Shown here piece after piece: positions 14,446 to 22,018 of a stretch of DNA of 22,018 nucleotides. Position 1 is the stretch's first letter. The number at the start of each line of letters is the position of its first letter. The translations under genes were made by a program, and so were the position numbers. This DNA is from Candidatus Culexmicrobium profundum (GTDB taxonomy: Archaea > Thermoproteota > Methanomethylicia > Culexarchaeales > Culexmicrobiaceae), in the NCBI GenBank assembly GCA_025061245.1, contig JANZKD010000013.1, positions 1 to 22,018 of the forward strand, in the 5' to 3' direction. The notes beneath the pieces are model-generated. The model made no database searches. It saw only the letters and a program-made list of their open reading frames with translations, and was not told the DNA's origin.

Positions 14446-15148
14446 TAAAGACCAGTTATCCTATATTTTCCGTGCATTGTCACATCCAATTAGAAGAAAA
14501 ATACTCAAATTAATTGCAACATATGAAACCATATCATTTAAAGACTTGATGAATGAACTAGAAATTAAGGATGGAAGCACGTTAAATTACCACTTAAAGG
14601 AAATGGAACTACTACTTGATAAAGACGCCTCACTATACCGACTTTCAAGACTAGGCATGCTGGCTTTTAAAATATGTGAAGAGTTTAAGGATAAGCTTAT
14701 TGAAATGCATCCTACACTTACTGGAAGCGACATCATAATTTTAAAGCCAGAATATAACAGAACTATCTTAATTAATTCAATTTACTCATTATGTTTCTTA
14801 GCCATTGCAATTACAATTCTTCCATCACCCATCAATCTCTGGATTACATTACCAGTTATATTAATTACATTTATTTTATTGTTTAGGAAATATGGGTTAA
14901 CATATATTGCATATTCAAATGGAATAACAATTAAACATGAAACAATTCTGGGACATAGAACTAAGAATATTATCGGACAAGTAGTGTTAATTGAAATTAA
15001 AAAGACAATTTTTAAACCATTTAAAGACTTAGTTGTTCATATTAAACGTGAAAATACCCTGTATAAGGTAACGTTAAGCGACTTAAATTTAAGTAAAGAT
15101 TTGTTAACAAAGCTTGAGATATTGTGGAGGACAAAAATTTCTCATTAA
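14432..15148 (+). CDS. Winged-helix regulator with two membrane helices and a PH-like C-terminal domain
   Basis: 238 residues. The N-terminal winged helix (about 8-85) has ArsR-type features: ALSHPIRRKILKLI, then a recognition-helix region STLNYHLKEMELL. Two hydrophobic helices (about 112-128 and 133-149) form a hairpin. The rest (KYGLTYIAYSNGITIKHETI onward) is a beta-rich domain resembling bacterial PH (bPH) domains. Both soluble parts would face the cytoplasm. The GTG start at 14432 has GAGGAG 8 nt upstream and overlaps the preceding gene by 14 nt. It is probably a membrane-tethered autoregulator of the exporter operon; that role is inferred from position. Confidence 0.75.
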   Translation: MKNNDKDQLSYIFRALSHPIRRKILKLIATYETISFKDLMNELEIKDGSTLNYHLKEMELLLDKDASLYRLSRLGMLAFKICEEFKDKLIEMHPTLTGSDIIILKPEYNRTILINSIYSLCFLAIAITILPSPINLWITLPVILITFILLFRKYGLTYIAYSNGITIKHETILGHRTKNIIGQVVLIEIKKTIFKPFKDLVVHIKRENTLYKVTLSDLNLSKDLLTKLEILWRTKISH

Positions 15149-15220
15149 TAGGGTAATAATGTAAGATTTTCCAATTAACAAAATACATATAGTAGAGGAT
15201 AAATTAATTTTAAAATATAT

Positions 15221-15678
15221 ATGAGAATTTATCTTCATATTTAAAATCTAGATTAAAAGTTGAAAAAGAGAATGCTAGAATGCTTGAAGAAGCTACATTT
15301 GATTTGGGTAATAGGATGATTAAGGTTTTAATGCGCAGTATTGCCCATGATTCAAGAAAGCATGCAGAGATATTTGAAGCATTAGTAGAGTTGATTCGCG
15401 GAGAAAGCGCGCCTCTTACTGAAGAAGAGTATGAAAAGCTTGAAGGTACAATTAAAAAGCATATTGAAATAGAAAGTGAAATGATTAAGACGATTACCAA
15501 TTTACTTGAGAAATTAGAGAAAAAGAGAATTGCATATATATTGAAGTACATCTTAGATGATGAAAAAAGACATCACGCACTACTTAAAGGTCTGCAGGAA
15601 GTCATTTCTAAGAGAGAAGTAGTAACAGAGTTTGACTGGCTAGATATGGCTTGGAAAGATGTACCATTCTTCTTTTAG
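15221..15678 (+). pseudogene. Ferritin-like four-helix protein; 5' end apparently frameshifted
   Basis: The uninterrupted frame from ATG 15280 gives 132 residues. They have the repeated acid/His pattern of archaeal ferritin-like proteins: AHDSRKHAE (22-30), KKHIEIESEM (59-68), DDEKRHHAL (93-101), and a C-terminal FDWLDMAWKDVP. Coding sense continues upstream of 15280 without a stop (SSYLKSRLKVEKENARMLEE), supplying the first-helix Glu, but that stretch has no start codon. An ATG at 15221 lies one base out of frame; one missing base right after it would give M-x-N-L-S-S. So either a real 1-nt deletion, a base-call error or an unusual start exists. If translation begins at 15280 the first helix is clipped and a metal ligand is lost. 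The product may bind a di-iron centre. Monocistronic. Confidence 0.6.
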
Positions 15679-15809
15679 CATCATCTAACTATCACCATAA
15701 TCACATTAAAAGTCACTAGAAATAGCTTAGTTGAATGTACCTTTAATATAAATTGACATACGAAGTATTATAAATCAAAGAAACATATACAGATAGAGGT
15801 TGATTATTT

Positions 15810-17201
15810 ATGTCGAAGGATTTTGAAAAGATGATGAGCAGAATTGAGAATATCATTACAGATTTAATGACTAAGACTCGTACACCTGGGCTAAGTATTG
15901 CAATAGTAAAGGACGGAAAACTCTTATATGCCAAGGGTTTTGGAGCAAGAAATCTTGAAGAAAATCTTCCCGCTACACCTCACACGTTATATGGCATAGG
16001 TTCATGTACTAAATCATTTACTGCTCTTGCAATCATGCAACTAGTTCAAGATGGAAAAATAAGTTTAGACGATCCAGCAAGTAAATATATCCCATTAAAA
16101 ATAGGATTAAAGGATAAGCCTATTACAATACATCATTTATTAACCCATTCTACTGGAATACCATCACTTGGTACAGCTGAATTATTGATTCCCAAAATGC
16201 TGGGAAGAGATGAAAAATGGATTCCACTAAGTAGCTACAATGATTTTTATCGATTAATTAATGGTGCACAGAATGAGATAGTAGACGAGCCTGGAAAAAG
16301 ATTTTTCTATTTTAATGCAGGCTACACCATGCTTGGACATATAATTGAGAAAGTTACTAAAATGGAATTTGAAGATTACATTAGAGAAAAAATATTGAAG
16401 CCCTTAGAAATGCATAGATCCACCTTCACAAGGGAGGAATTTGAAAAAGAGCCAGATAAAATGACACCCTATTGGAGAGATAAAGGGGGAAAGCTGATAC
16501 CAGTAAAGCATCCATTTCACAAATTAATATATGCTCCAGGAGGACTATTAAGTTCAGTAATTGAACTTTCAAACTATCTGATAGCAAACATCAATAAAGG
16601 AAAATTTGAAGAAGTGGAGCTTGTAAATTCAGAGTTAATAGAGGAAATGCAGAAAATTCACGTGGAAAGACCACCTGGACCATTTGGAAGACAGGGATAT
16701 GGTTATGGTTGGGGAGTTGTTGAAAACTTCCTCGGATACAAACTGGTGGCTCATAGTGGGTCTACTGGAATGTCAAGTGCAAATCTAGCCTTTATACCTG
16801 AATTAAAAATTGGAGTTGCCATAGCATCTAATGTAGGTGACTTTCCACACTTCACAGTTGTTCAGGGAATATTAGCTGCACTCATGGGTAGAGATCCAGA
16901 AAAAGAAATTCCAACATTCAAAATTGAGAAGAAATTAAATATGCTTTCAGGAAGCTATGAAACATATAAAGGAATAATAAGAATAAACATCGTTAATAGA
17001 GGAGGACTATTATATTTAGAAAGAAAAGATTCATTTGGAGAGGTAACTATTCCATTAATACCTGAAGATGAAAAATTAGAGACATTTAAGTTTTACATTC
17101 TCTCTGGCGCTACGAAAACACCAGTTGAATTCATAGTAAAGTCACCTGAAAAAATAGACTTATACATTGAAAGAAGAGTTTTCCATAAAGTTAAATCATA
17201 A
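15810..17201 (+). CDS. Serine hydrolase of the beta-lactamase (class C-like) fold
   Basis: 463 residues. The three active-site elements of the penicillin-binding-protein-like serine hydrolases are present: Ser65-x-x-Lys68 (GSCTKSF), Tyr167-x-Asn169 (YFNAGY) and His315-Ser-Gly (AHSGSTG). A lipocalin-like C-terminal domain (about 370-463) follows, as in EstB/Pab87-like peptidases and esterases. No signal peptide is seen, so it is probably cytoplasmic. The substrate could be an ester, a D-amino-acid peptide or an amide. Archaea lack murein, so a cell-wall role is unlikely. ATG at 15810 has GAGGT 9 nt upstream and a TATA-like TATTATAAAT at about 15766. Monocistronic. Confidence 0.85.
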   Translation: MSKDFEKMMSRIENIITDLMTKTRTPGLSIAIVKDGKLLYAKGFGARNLEENLPATPHTLYGIGSCTKSFTALAIMQLVQDGKISLDDPASKYIPLKIGLKDKPITIHHLLTHSTGIPSLGTAELLIPKMLGRDEKWIPLSSYNDFYRLINGAQNEIVDEPGKRFFYFNAGYTMLGHIIEKVTKMEFEDYIREKILKPLEMHRSTFTREEFEKEPDKMTPYWRDKGGKLIPVKHPFHKLIYAPGGLLSSVIELSNYLIANINKGKFEEVELVNSELIEEMQKIHVERPPGPFGRQGYGYGWGVVENFLGYKLVAHSGSTGMSSANLAFIPELKIGVAIASNVGDFPHFTVVQGILAALMGRDPEKEIPTFKIEKKLNMLSGSYETYKGIIRINIVNRGGLLYLERKDSFGEVTIPLIPEDEKLETFKFYILSGATKTPVEFIVKSPEKIDLYIERRVFHKVKS

Positions 17202-17232
17202 ATTAACATTAAATTCTACCTACATTATTATC

Positions 17233-17249
17233 ATAAAATAAAGAAAAGG
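17233..17249 (-). terminator. U-rich termination tract after the phosphoesterase gene
   Basis: Just past the stop the minus strand reads CCTTTTCTTTATTTTAT, a pyrimidine/U-rich tract fitting archaeal termination between convergent genes. Confidence 0.35.
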
Positions 17250-17252
17250 AGT

Positions 17253-19526
17253 TTAGGTACTGGATTTTCTAAGTCTGGCTAGATACAGTATAACTATGAT
17301 TACAACTATGATAACTGCGGTAATCATTGGTAGCCATTGAGTGAATGATGGTGGCGGTGGAGGGGGAACTTCCTTCTCATAATTTATAGTTAATGACATA
17401 TCCTCATTAAGGTAGATTGTTCTAGTGGGATTAGTATTACCATCACTCCATTTATCAAAATTATAGGTTTCGCCTTCAACAGTAATTTTCTTTGGCACAG
17501 ATATAGAGTAGTGTCCTTCCTCTAATTGTTCTGAGAATGGCGTGGTATAGCTTGAACCGTTAATGGTTAGTTCAATATTAGATATTGGTGATGACTCTAT
17601 AGTTAATGTATGTTTAGGCTTTGGAGGAGTACCAACAATAATCTCTACAGTTGCATAGTCACTTGTTTTCTCAGAACAATCTACAGCAAATGCAGTAATC
17701 TTGAGGATAGTATCTGTTTTAGGTGCTTGTATCCATGCCTCATAGACTACTCGACCATTACTTAACTTTATAAAGTCTATAAATGGAGATAATGGAACTA
17801 CCCATTTTCCTTCAGTGACAGAATACATTATGCCTACATCCTTTATACCCCAACCCTCATCAAAAGCTTCAATTTTAACTTTAATCCATGAGCCAGGATT
17901 AACTTTCTCTGGAGCATCAATGATGTTTACAGTTGGCTTGTCAGTATCATCTTCAGCCTCCACTGTAAAGTAGATTATATCATTTGCAGGAATTTGAATA
18001 TTCTTTAAGAATACATAGTAGATACCATCTTTCTCTATATATTCATATTCAGGAGTGTAGGGATGCCATTCATAGTTTTCTATCGGGATGTCTGCAGGAA
18101 GTCTAAATACGATTCTTGGATTACTAAATGTCATGTTTAGCTTATTCTTTACTATGAAGCTAACAGCATGACTGGTTCCATTATTTCGAGGAGTATAATA
18201 ATACTCTAGGAAGCCTATTTCATATGGTTGCTTTGGTTGATAATTCACTGTACATCCAATGTCGATTGGAATTGAATTAGGGTAGGTGAAGATTCCAGTT
18301 CCAGGATAATATAATGAAGTCTCATCAACAGTTCCATTGGCACTAATCTTGATAAGCTTGAAGCCTCTTAAATCATAATCTGGAATATCATATGCTAATG
18401 CTGCTGGTGAGATGAAATAGTGTTTCTTTCCAGTATTGGTATTTTCAATTATCACGTTTAGGTCGGTGTGAATATGCTCACTTAAAATAAGCCTTACATC
18501 ATATTCAATTATAAGTCTAAAGAGCTCTCTAGCTTCATTTAGATGGCTGATCCAGCTTCCTTCCTCAGAATATATTAAGCCATTCTCTATGAAATAGTCG
18601 AAATCAGTCCATGAAGATATATTAAAGTAGCCAGATTCTAGAGATTTAATTTTTGGATCAAATAACGGGTGATGGAAGAATATTATCTTAGTCTTATCCC
18701 TATACTTCATTAAAATTTTTTCAATCCATTTAAGTCTATCCATCCTAATCCAGCCATCTAGATCAGTATCCAACCCTATCAATAGAAAATCACCTATAAC
18801 CACTGAGTAATTAACTGGCCCAATTATTCGCTCATAAAACTCAGCATTGCCAATACTTGAATATTCATGATTACCTGGGATCATGTAAATTGGATCTAAA
18901 ATTAAATTGAATGGCTCAAGAAACTTAATCCATTCTGACCGTATTGTTGGGATATTTACTAGATCGCCGAGGAAGATTATTAGGTCAGGGTCAATCAGGT
19001 TTGCTTCTCTTACAAGTTCCCTCCAATAGGGAATACCATTAACCTTCACATCACCACAAACTAAAATTTCTAGAGTTTCAGGCCAACTAGGCAAGATCCA
19101 TAAGCTTCTTGGTTGAGTTAAAACCTCAGCTGAACCATTAGTCGAAGACTTATATGTTATATTTAAATTGTATGCACCCTCACCTAAGCCACTAGGCAAT
19201 TTATACTGTAAATTCCAGAGACCCTTTACATCATCATACTCTGCATTCAATAATGTTGCAGTAACCCGAGTTACTTCACTATAAACCACAGCATCAAGCC
19301 AAACAATATTAGAATCAATTTTAACTGTAACATTAAAGACACCGCCATCTAAAACTGGTTCAGGTAGGCCTGGTGTTGGATACTTTATAACATCAGCATA
19401 GTAGGGAATACTAGAAGACTCACAGTACACAAGTCCAGGAGTATAAGGCAGAATACTAACTAGAATCACCGTTAATAGTAGCGAGATTGCATTTCTTTCT
19501 AGAAGCCTACCACTACTCCGAGTCAT
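17253..19526 (-). CDS. Secreted, membrane-anchored calcineurin-like phosphoesterase
   Basis: 757 residues. An N-terminal signal (about 12-35) precedes a beta-sandwich (55-140). The metallophosphoesterase core (150-390) has GDV (Asp159), GDLVN (187-191), GNHE (218-221), HHP (285-287) and EHIH (His351, His353). Beta-sandwich domains follow (about 420-635), then a repeat-like domain with FDKWSDGNTNPTRTIYL, a six-Pro stretch and a C-terminal helix (about 730-750) with tail RLRKSST. The protein would be displayed outside the cell, anchored at its C-terminus. The first motif is Asp-Val-Lys rather than the common Asp-x-His, closer to purple acid phosphatases (GDxG). The substrate may be phosphate monoesters or nucleotides. 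The message is probably leaderless, with a TATA at 19553-19561 (minus). Confidence 0.85.
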   Translation of the reverse strand: MTRSSGRLLERNAISLLLTVILVSILPYTPGLVYCESSSIPYYADVIKYPTPGLPEPVLDGGVFNVTVKIDSNIVWLDAVVYSEVTRVTATLLNAEYDDVKGLWNLQYKLPSGLGEGAYNLNITYKSSTNGSAEVLTQPRSLWILPSWPETLEILVCGDVKVNGIPYWRELVREANLIDPDLIIFLGDLVNIPTIRSEWIKFLEPFNLILDPIYMIPGNHEYSSIGNAEFYERIIGPVNYSVVIGDFLLIGLDTDLDGWIRMDRLKWIEKILMKYRDKTKIIFFHHPLFDPKIKSLESGYFNISSWTDFDYFIENGLIYSEEGSWISHLNEARELFRLIIEYDVRLILSEHIHTDLNVIIENTNTGKKHYFISPAALAYDIPDYDLRGFKLIKISANGTVDETSLYYPGTGIFTYPNSIPIDIGCTVNYQPKQPYEIGFLEYYYTPRNNGTSHAVSFIVKNKLNMTFSNPRIVFRLPADIPIENYEWHPYTPEYEYIEKDGIYYVFLKNIQIPANDIIYFTVEAEDDTDKPTVNIIDAPEKVNPGSWIKVKIEAFDEGWGIKDVGIMYSVTEGKWVVPLSPFIDFIKLSNGRVVYEAWIQAPKTDTILKITAFAVDCSEKTSDYATVEIIVGTPPKPKHTLTIESSPISNIELTINGSSYTTPFSEQLEEGHYSISVPKKITVEGETYNFDKWSDGNTNPTRTIYLNEDMSLTINYEKEVPPPPPPSFTQWLPMITAVIIVVIIVILYLARLRKSST

Positions 19527-19552
19527 ATTTCATCATAATAAAAATAAGACAA

Positions 19553-19561
19553 TCTTATATA
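19553..19561 (-). promoter_or_regulatory. TATA box of the phosphoesterase gene
   Basis: Minus-strand TATATAAG about 30 nt upstream of the ATG at 19526. No ribosome-binding site lies before that ATG, consistent with a leaderless message. Confidence 0.45.
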
Positions 19562-19669
19562 AAATTCACTAGTCCATTCAAAGCAACCTAATGGAAGAAG
19601 CATGTTAAAAGATTATAAGAAGGAAGACAATTTATTATTGGAATGCAATAAATGCTATAGAGGATTGAG

Positions 19670-20083
19670 ATGAATAGAAGATTTACATTATGGATAAAAG
19701 CTGCTGAAGAAGACATTTATGATGCGAAAGAAGCAATAAGGAGAGGAAGATGGTTTAGAGCCGCCTTCTATTCTCAACAAGCTGTTGAAAAAATTTTAAA
19801 GGCACTCTTCTTCATAGTTAAGAGAGAAAATCCACCATACATCCATACAGTAACTGAGCTCTATAGAATACTTAAGGAGGCAGATTTTAACTTACCAAGT
19901 GAACTTGAAAATCAATTATACGTCTTAAATAAGTACTATACTATAACAAGATATCCCGATGCAGCTAATGGTCTACCAAGTGAAGCAGTAGATAAAATTG
20001 AGGCTGAAAGAGCATTAAAAATTGCAGAGGAGGTTCTAGAATATGTTAAGGAATATTCCAGAAAAAGTTGTCAATGCTATTGA
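19670..20083 (+). CDS. HEPN-domain protein of a HEPN/MNT pair
   Basis: 137 residues, all-helical. LWIKAAEEDIYDAKEAIRRG, AAFYSQQAVEKILKAL and YTITRYPDA are hallmarks of the PF05168-type HEPN domain. HEPN/MNT pairs behave as toxin-antitoxin modules in several archaea and bacteria, where the nucleotidyltransferase AMPylates or otherwise silences the HEPN RNase. In this protein the usual Rx4-6H RNase motif is not visible: Arg94 is followed by YPDAANG with no His. It may therefore be non-catalytic or use other residues. The ATG has GAGG 5-6 nt upstream. It overlaps the MNT gene by 41 nt. Confidence 0.85.
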   Translation: MNRRFTLWIKAAEEDIYDAKEAIRRGRWFRAAFYSQQAVEKILKALFFIVKRENPPYIHTVTELYRILKEADFNLPSELENQLYVLNKYYTITRYPDAANGLPSEAVDKIEAERALKIAEEVLEYVKEYSRKSCQCY

Positions 20084-20417
20084 AAAGCTAATTAAAAAGT
20101 TATCAGAGAAAATTAGAATCCAAGAAGTCTATCTATTTGGAAGCTATGCTAAAGGAACATGGATTAAAACAAGCGACATAGACTTAATAGTAATATCTCC
20201 AGATTTCAAGCAAATGAAATTCACAGAAAGACTAGACTTCATCAATTACATAATTTGGAAAGAAAAAATATCACCCTATATAGAAGTCATTCCATTAACA
20301 CCAGAAGAACTAGAAGTAAAAAAGAGAGAAAGCATTTTAATAAGTGATGCATCAAAACATTGGATTAAATTGAAGATAAATAGAGTAATAGGAAAGATCA
20401 AGACAAATAGTGAGTGA
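20043..20417 (+). CDS. Minimal nucleotidyltransferase (MNT)
   Basis: 124 residues. It has the nucleotidyltransferase signature GSYAKGTWIKTSDID (Gly33-Ser34 ... Asp45-x-Asp47), with Glu81 (SPYIEVIPLT) in the place of the third acidic residue. It presumably transfers a nucleotide to the HEPN partner. ATG at 20043 has GGAGGT 8 nt upstream, inside the HEPN gene. The C-terminus (KLKINRVIGKIKTNSE) overlaps the transporter start by 8 nt. Confidence 0.88.
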   Translation: MLRNIPEKVVNAIEKLIKKLSEKIRIQEVYLFGSYAKGTWIKTSDIDLIVISPDFKQMKFTERLDFINYIIWKEKISPYIEVIPLTPEELEVKKRESILISDASKHWIKLKINRVIGKIKTNSE

Positions 20418-21636
20418 GCAAGATTTGAATGTTATAGGTATTCTGATTGCCACTTGGATTATTTATGCATCATTCTATTTATGTAGAGTTAATTTTTCCA
20501 TTGCGCTTCCCTTAATCAATTTAGAGCTAGGAATTCCACACTCACAACTAGGAGCCATTGCATCAGGTTTCTTCATAATTTATGCCACTGGACAAATATT
20601 GAATGGTTATCTAAGTATGAAGTTTAAACCTCAAAAGATGGTGTTAATAGGAGTTATTGGTTCAGGAATTATGACGATACTTTTTAGTCTAAATAAAAAC
20701 TTCACTTCACTATTGCTAATATGGATGTTAAATGGATATTTCCAATCACTAGGTTGGCCGACACTTGTTAAAGTTGTAGCAATAATTTCAAGGGGGAAGA
20801 AATTAGGTGTATTATTCGGTTTATTTAATACGAGTTGGGCTATTGGACATGCTATTTCATGGCTATTTACTGGCATAGTCGTATCTAGTATGAATTGGAG
20901 AAATGGATTTACACTTAATGGTCTACTATTTCTAGCTATAGCAATTCCAGCATCAATATATTTGATTGAAAGAATGAAAGAATTAAATGGAAAACATACT
21001 TCAACGAGAAATGAACTTAAAAAGAACATTAAGAGAGAAACTATAGGAATGCACGTAAAACTAATATTTTTATTGGCAACATCATTTTTCATAATAGATT
21101 CCATAAGATACGGCTTAACAGTATATCTACCAGCATATATATTCTCAATTGAGAAATCAACTCTAAGTTCAACCTTCATAGCATTAACATTTCCTATTAC
21201 AGGCAGTTTAGGAATGATAACAACTGGAATAATATCAGATAAAATAAAAATCGAGAAGAAAACACTATTCGTATTAACCATGTCTCTAACTACAATGATT
21301 CTAACCTATTCATTTCCATTCATCTATCAGTCAAATAGGGAAATTGGAATAATAGCATTAATAATTCTAAGTGCACTCCTATATTCAATAGAATCACAAA
21401 TAACAGCAGTTATTCCCATAAAGATAGTTGGAGAAAAACATTCATCAATTACAGCTGGAATAATAAACTCTATTGGAGCAATAGGAGCCTTCACATCTAG
21501 CATCATATCAGGATTCCTAGTGGACATTTATAGCTTCATTGAAGTCTTTAAATTTTGGAGTTATATTCAAATTCCGTTAATACCCTTATTAATGATAGCA
21601 TACTTAGTAGTAAAAAATTTAGCTACACTAAAATAA
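20410..21636 (+). CDS. MFS transporter, organophosphate/OPA-like
   Basis: 408 residues with about twelve membrane helices and a charged central loop (about 195-216, RMKELNGKHTSTRNELKKN). Helix 1 reads FYLCRVNFSIALPLI, resembling the YxxRxNF segment of the GlpT/UhpC family. SLGWPTLVKV in helix 4 also fits that group, so uptake or exchange of a phosphorylated or anionic solute is plausible. The substrate is not predictable. The GTG start at 20410 overlaps the MNT stop by 8 nt and lacks a clear ribosome-binding site, so it is likely translated by coupling. It is odd that a transporter is the third gene of a HEPN/MNT operon; this may simply be read-through. Confidence 0.82.
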   Translation: MSEQDLNVIGILIATWIIYASFYLCRVNFSIALPLINLELGIPHSQLGAIASGFFIIYATGQILNGYLSMKFKPQKMVLIGVIGSGIMTILFSLNKNFTSLLLIWMLNGYFQSLGWPTLVKVVAIISRGKKLGVLFGLFNTSWAIGHAISWLFTGIVVSSMNWRNGFTLNGLLFLAIAIPASIYLIERMKELNGKHTSTRNELKKNIKRETIGMHVKLIFLLATSFFIIDSIRYGLTVYLPAYIFSIEKSTLSSTFIALTFPITGSLGMITTGIISDKIKIEKKTLFVLTMSLTTMILTYSFPFIYQSNREIGIIALIILSALLYSIESQITAVIPIKIVGEKHSSITAGIINSIGAIGAFTSSIISGFLVDIYSFIEVFKFWSYIQIPLIPLLMIAYLVVKNLATLK

Positions 21637-21663
21637 GGTAACGAAATTAATTAAGGAGATATT

Positions 21664-22018
21664 ATGATGGTAAATGATAAGGCTGAAATTATTCTTAAAC
21701 GCATTGAAGAAATGGCTAGAAGTAAATATCTCCCAATAATAGGTCCAAAGAAGGGTAGGATATTAGCAGAATTAGTACGTAAATTTAAGCCTAAACGCAT
21801 ACTAGAAATTGGAACACTAATAGGATACTCAACAATCATAATGGGAAAAGAGCTCGATGAAAATGCAGAAATAATAACAATTGAAATCGACAAAGAAGAA
21901 GCAAAAATAGCAAAAGAAAATATCAAACAAGCTGAAATCAGACCAATGGTAAAAGTCATTATAGGAGATGCCTTAGAAGTAATACCAAAGCTTGAAGGAA
22001 AATTTGATATGGTATTCA
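21664..22018 (+). CDS. O-methyltransferase (class I, SAM-dependent), 3' truncated by the window
   Basis: 118 codons are visible. The SAM-binding loop is ILEIGTLIGYSTI (motif I), preceded by a helical N-terminus with KYLPIIGPKKGRILAEL. ITIEIDKEEAKIAKENI is the acidic ribose-binding loop, and VIIGDALEVIPKL plus FDMVF are motifs II-III. This is the COG4122-like O-methyltransferase pattern (catechol and related acceptors). AGGAGAT lies 5 nt before ATG 21664 and 8 nt before ATG 21667; either may be used. The gene starts 27 nt after the MFS stop and may be in its operon. Confidence 0.85.
   Translation, partial: MMVNDKAEIILKRIEEMARSKYLPIIGPKKGRILAELVRKFKPKRILEIGTLIGYSTIIMGKELDENAEIITIEIDKEEAKIAKENIKQAEIRPMVKVIIGDALEVIPKLEGKFDMVF

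Noticed and set aside
20631..21281. 216-residue minus-strand ORF inside the MFS gene
   Set aside because: Antisense reading of a membrane protein; the sense frame has a full twelve-helix transporter.
21651..21959. Minus-strand ORF opposite the right-edge methyltransferase
   Set aside because: The plus frame shows SAM-binding motifs and a ribosome-binding site.
1..22018. CRISPR arrays, insertion sequences and RNA genes
   Set aside because: No regularly spaced repeats, transposase motifs, long terminal inverted repeats or rRNA/tRNA folds were seen by eye. A weak tRNA could be missed without a computed search.

Overview
AT-rich archaeal chromosome segment. The signs of an archaeon are TATA-type promoters about 25-35 nt upstream of leaderless or short-leader genes, GGAGG and GGTGAT ribosome-binding sites with frequent TTG/GTG starts, vapBC and HEPN/MNT pairs, archaeal-type TldD/TldE, and a large surface-anchored phosphoesterase. 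A thermophilic Thermoproteota (TACK) relative is my best guess, but the window holds no rRNA or other marker that would settle this.

Layout. (1) 1-2760 is a toxin-antitoxin patch: an RHH antitoxin followed by a vapC collapsed by an in-frame internal deletion, two intact vapBC pairs on the minus strand, and a small two-helix membrane protein between them. (2) 2880-5598 is a tldD-tldE pair; this TldD carries HExxH rather than the HExxxH I know for the family. (3) 5998-8924 (minus) is a tight four-gene operon of membrane proteins led by a DUF6754-like protein. It has two multi-helix proteins and two proteins built as helix-soluble domain-helix. It has no assigned function and is the best candidate for an undescribed system. 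(4) 8981-10555 is a DUF885-like zinc peptidase divergent from that operon. (5) 10658-11830 (minus) is an imidazolonepropionase-like amidohydrolase. (6) 12003-15148 is an ABC exporter operon: ATPase, permease, an anchored extracytoplasmic protein, and a membrane-tethered winged-helix regulator with a PH-like tail. (7) 15221-17201 holds a ferritin-like protein whose 5' end looks frameshifted and a beta-lactamase-fold serine hydrolase. (8) 17253-19526 (minus) is a secreted, C-terminally anchored calcineurin-like phosphoesterase. (9) 19670-22018 is a HEPN-MNT pair overlapping an MFS (OPA-like) transporter, then the start of an O-methyltransferase that runs off the window.

How the genes fit together: the operons appear independent. 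Hydrolases of different folds recur (TldD/E, DUF885, amidohydrolase, serine hydrolase, phosphoesterase), but nothing ties them into one pathway. No tRNA, rRNA, CRISPR array or intact insertion sequence was seen.
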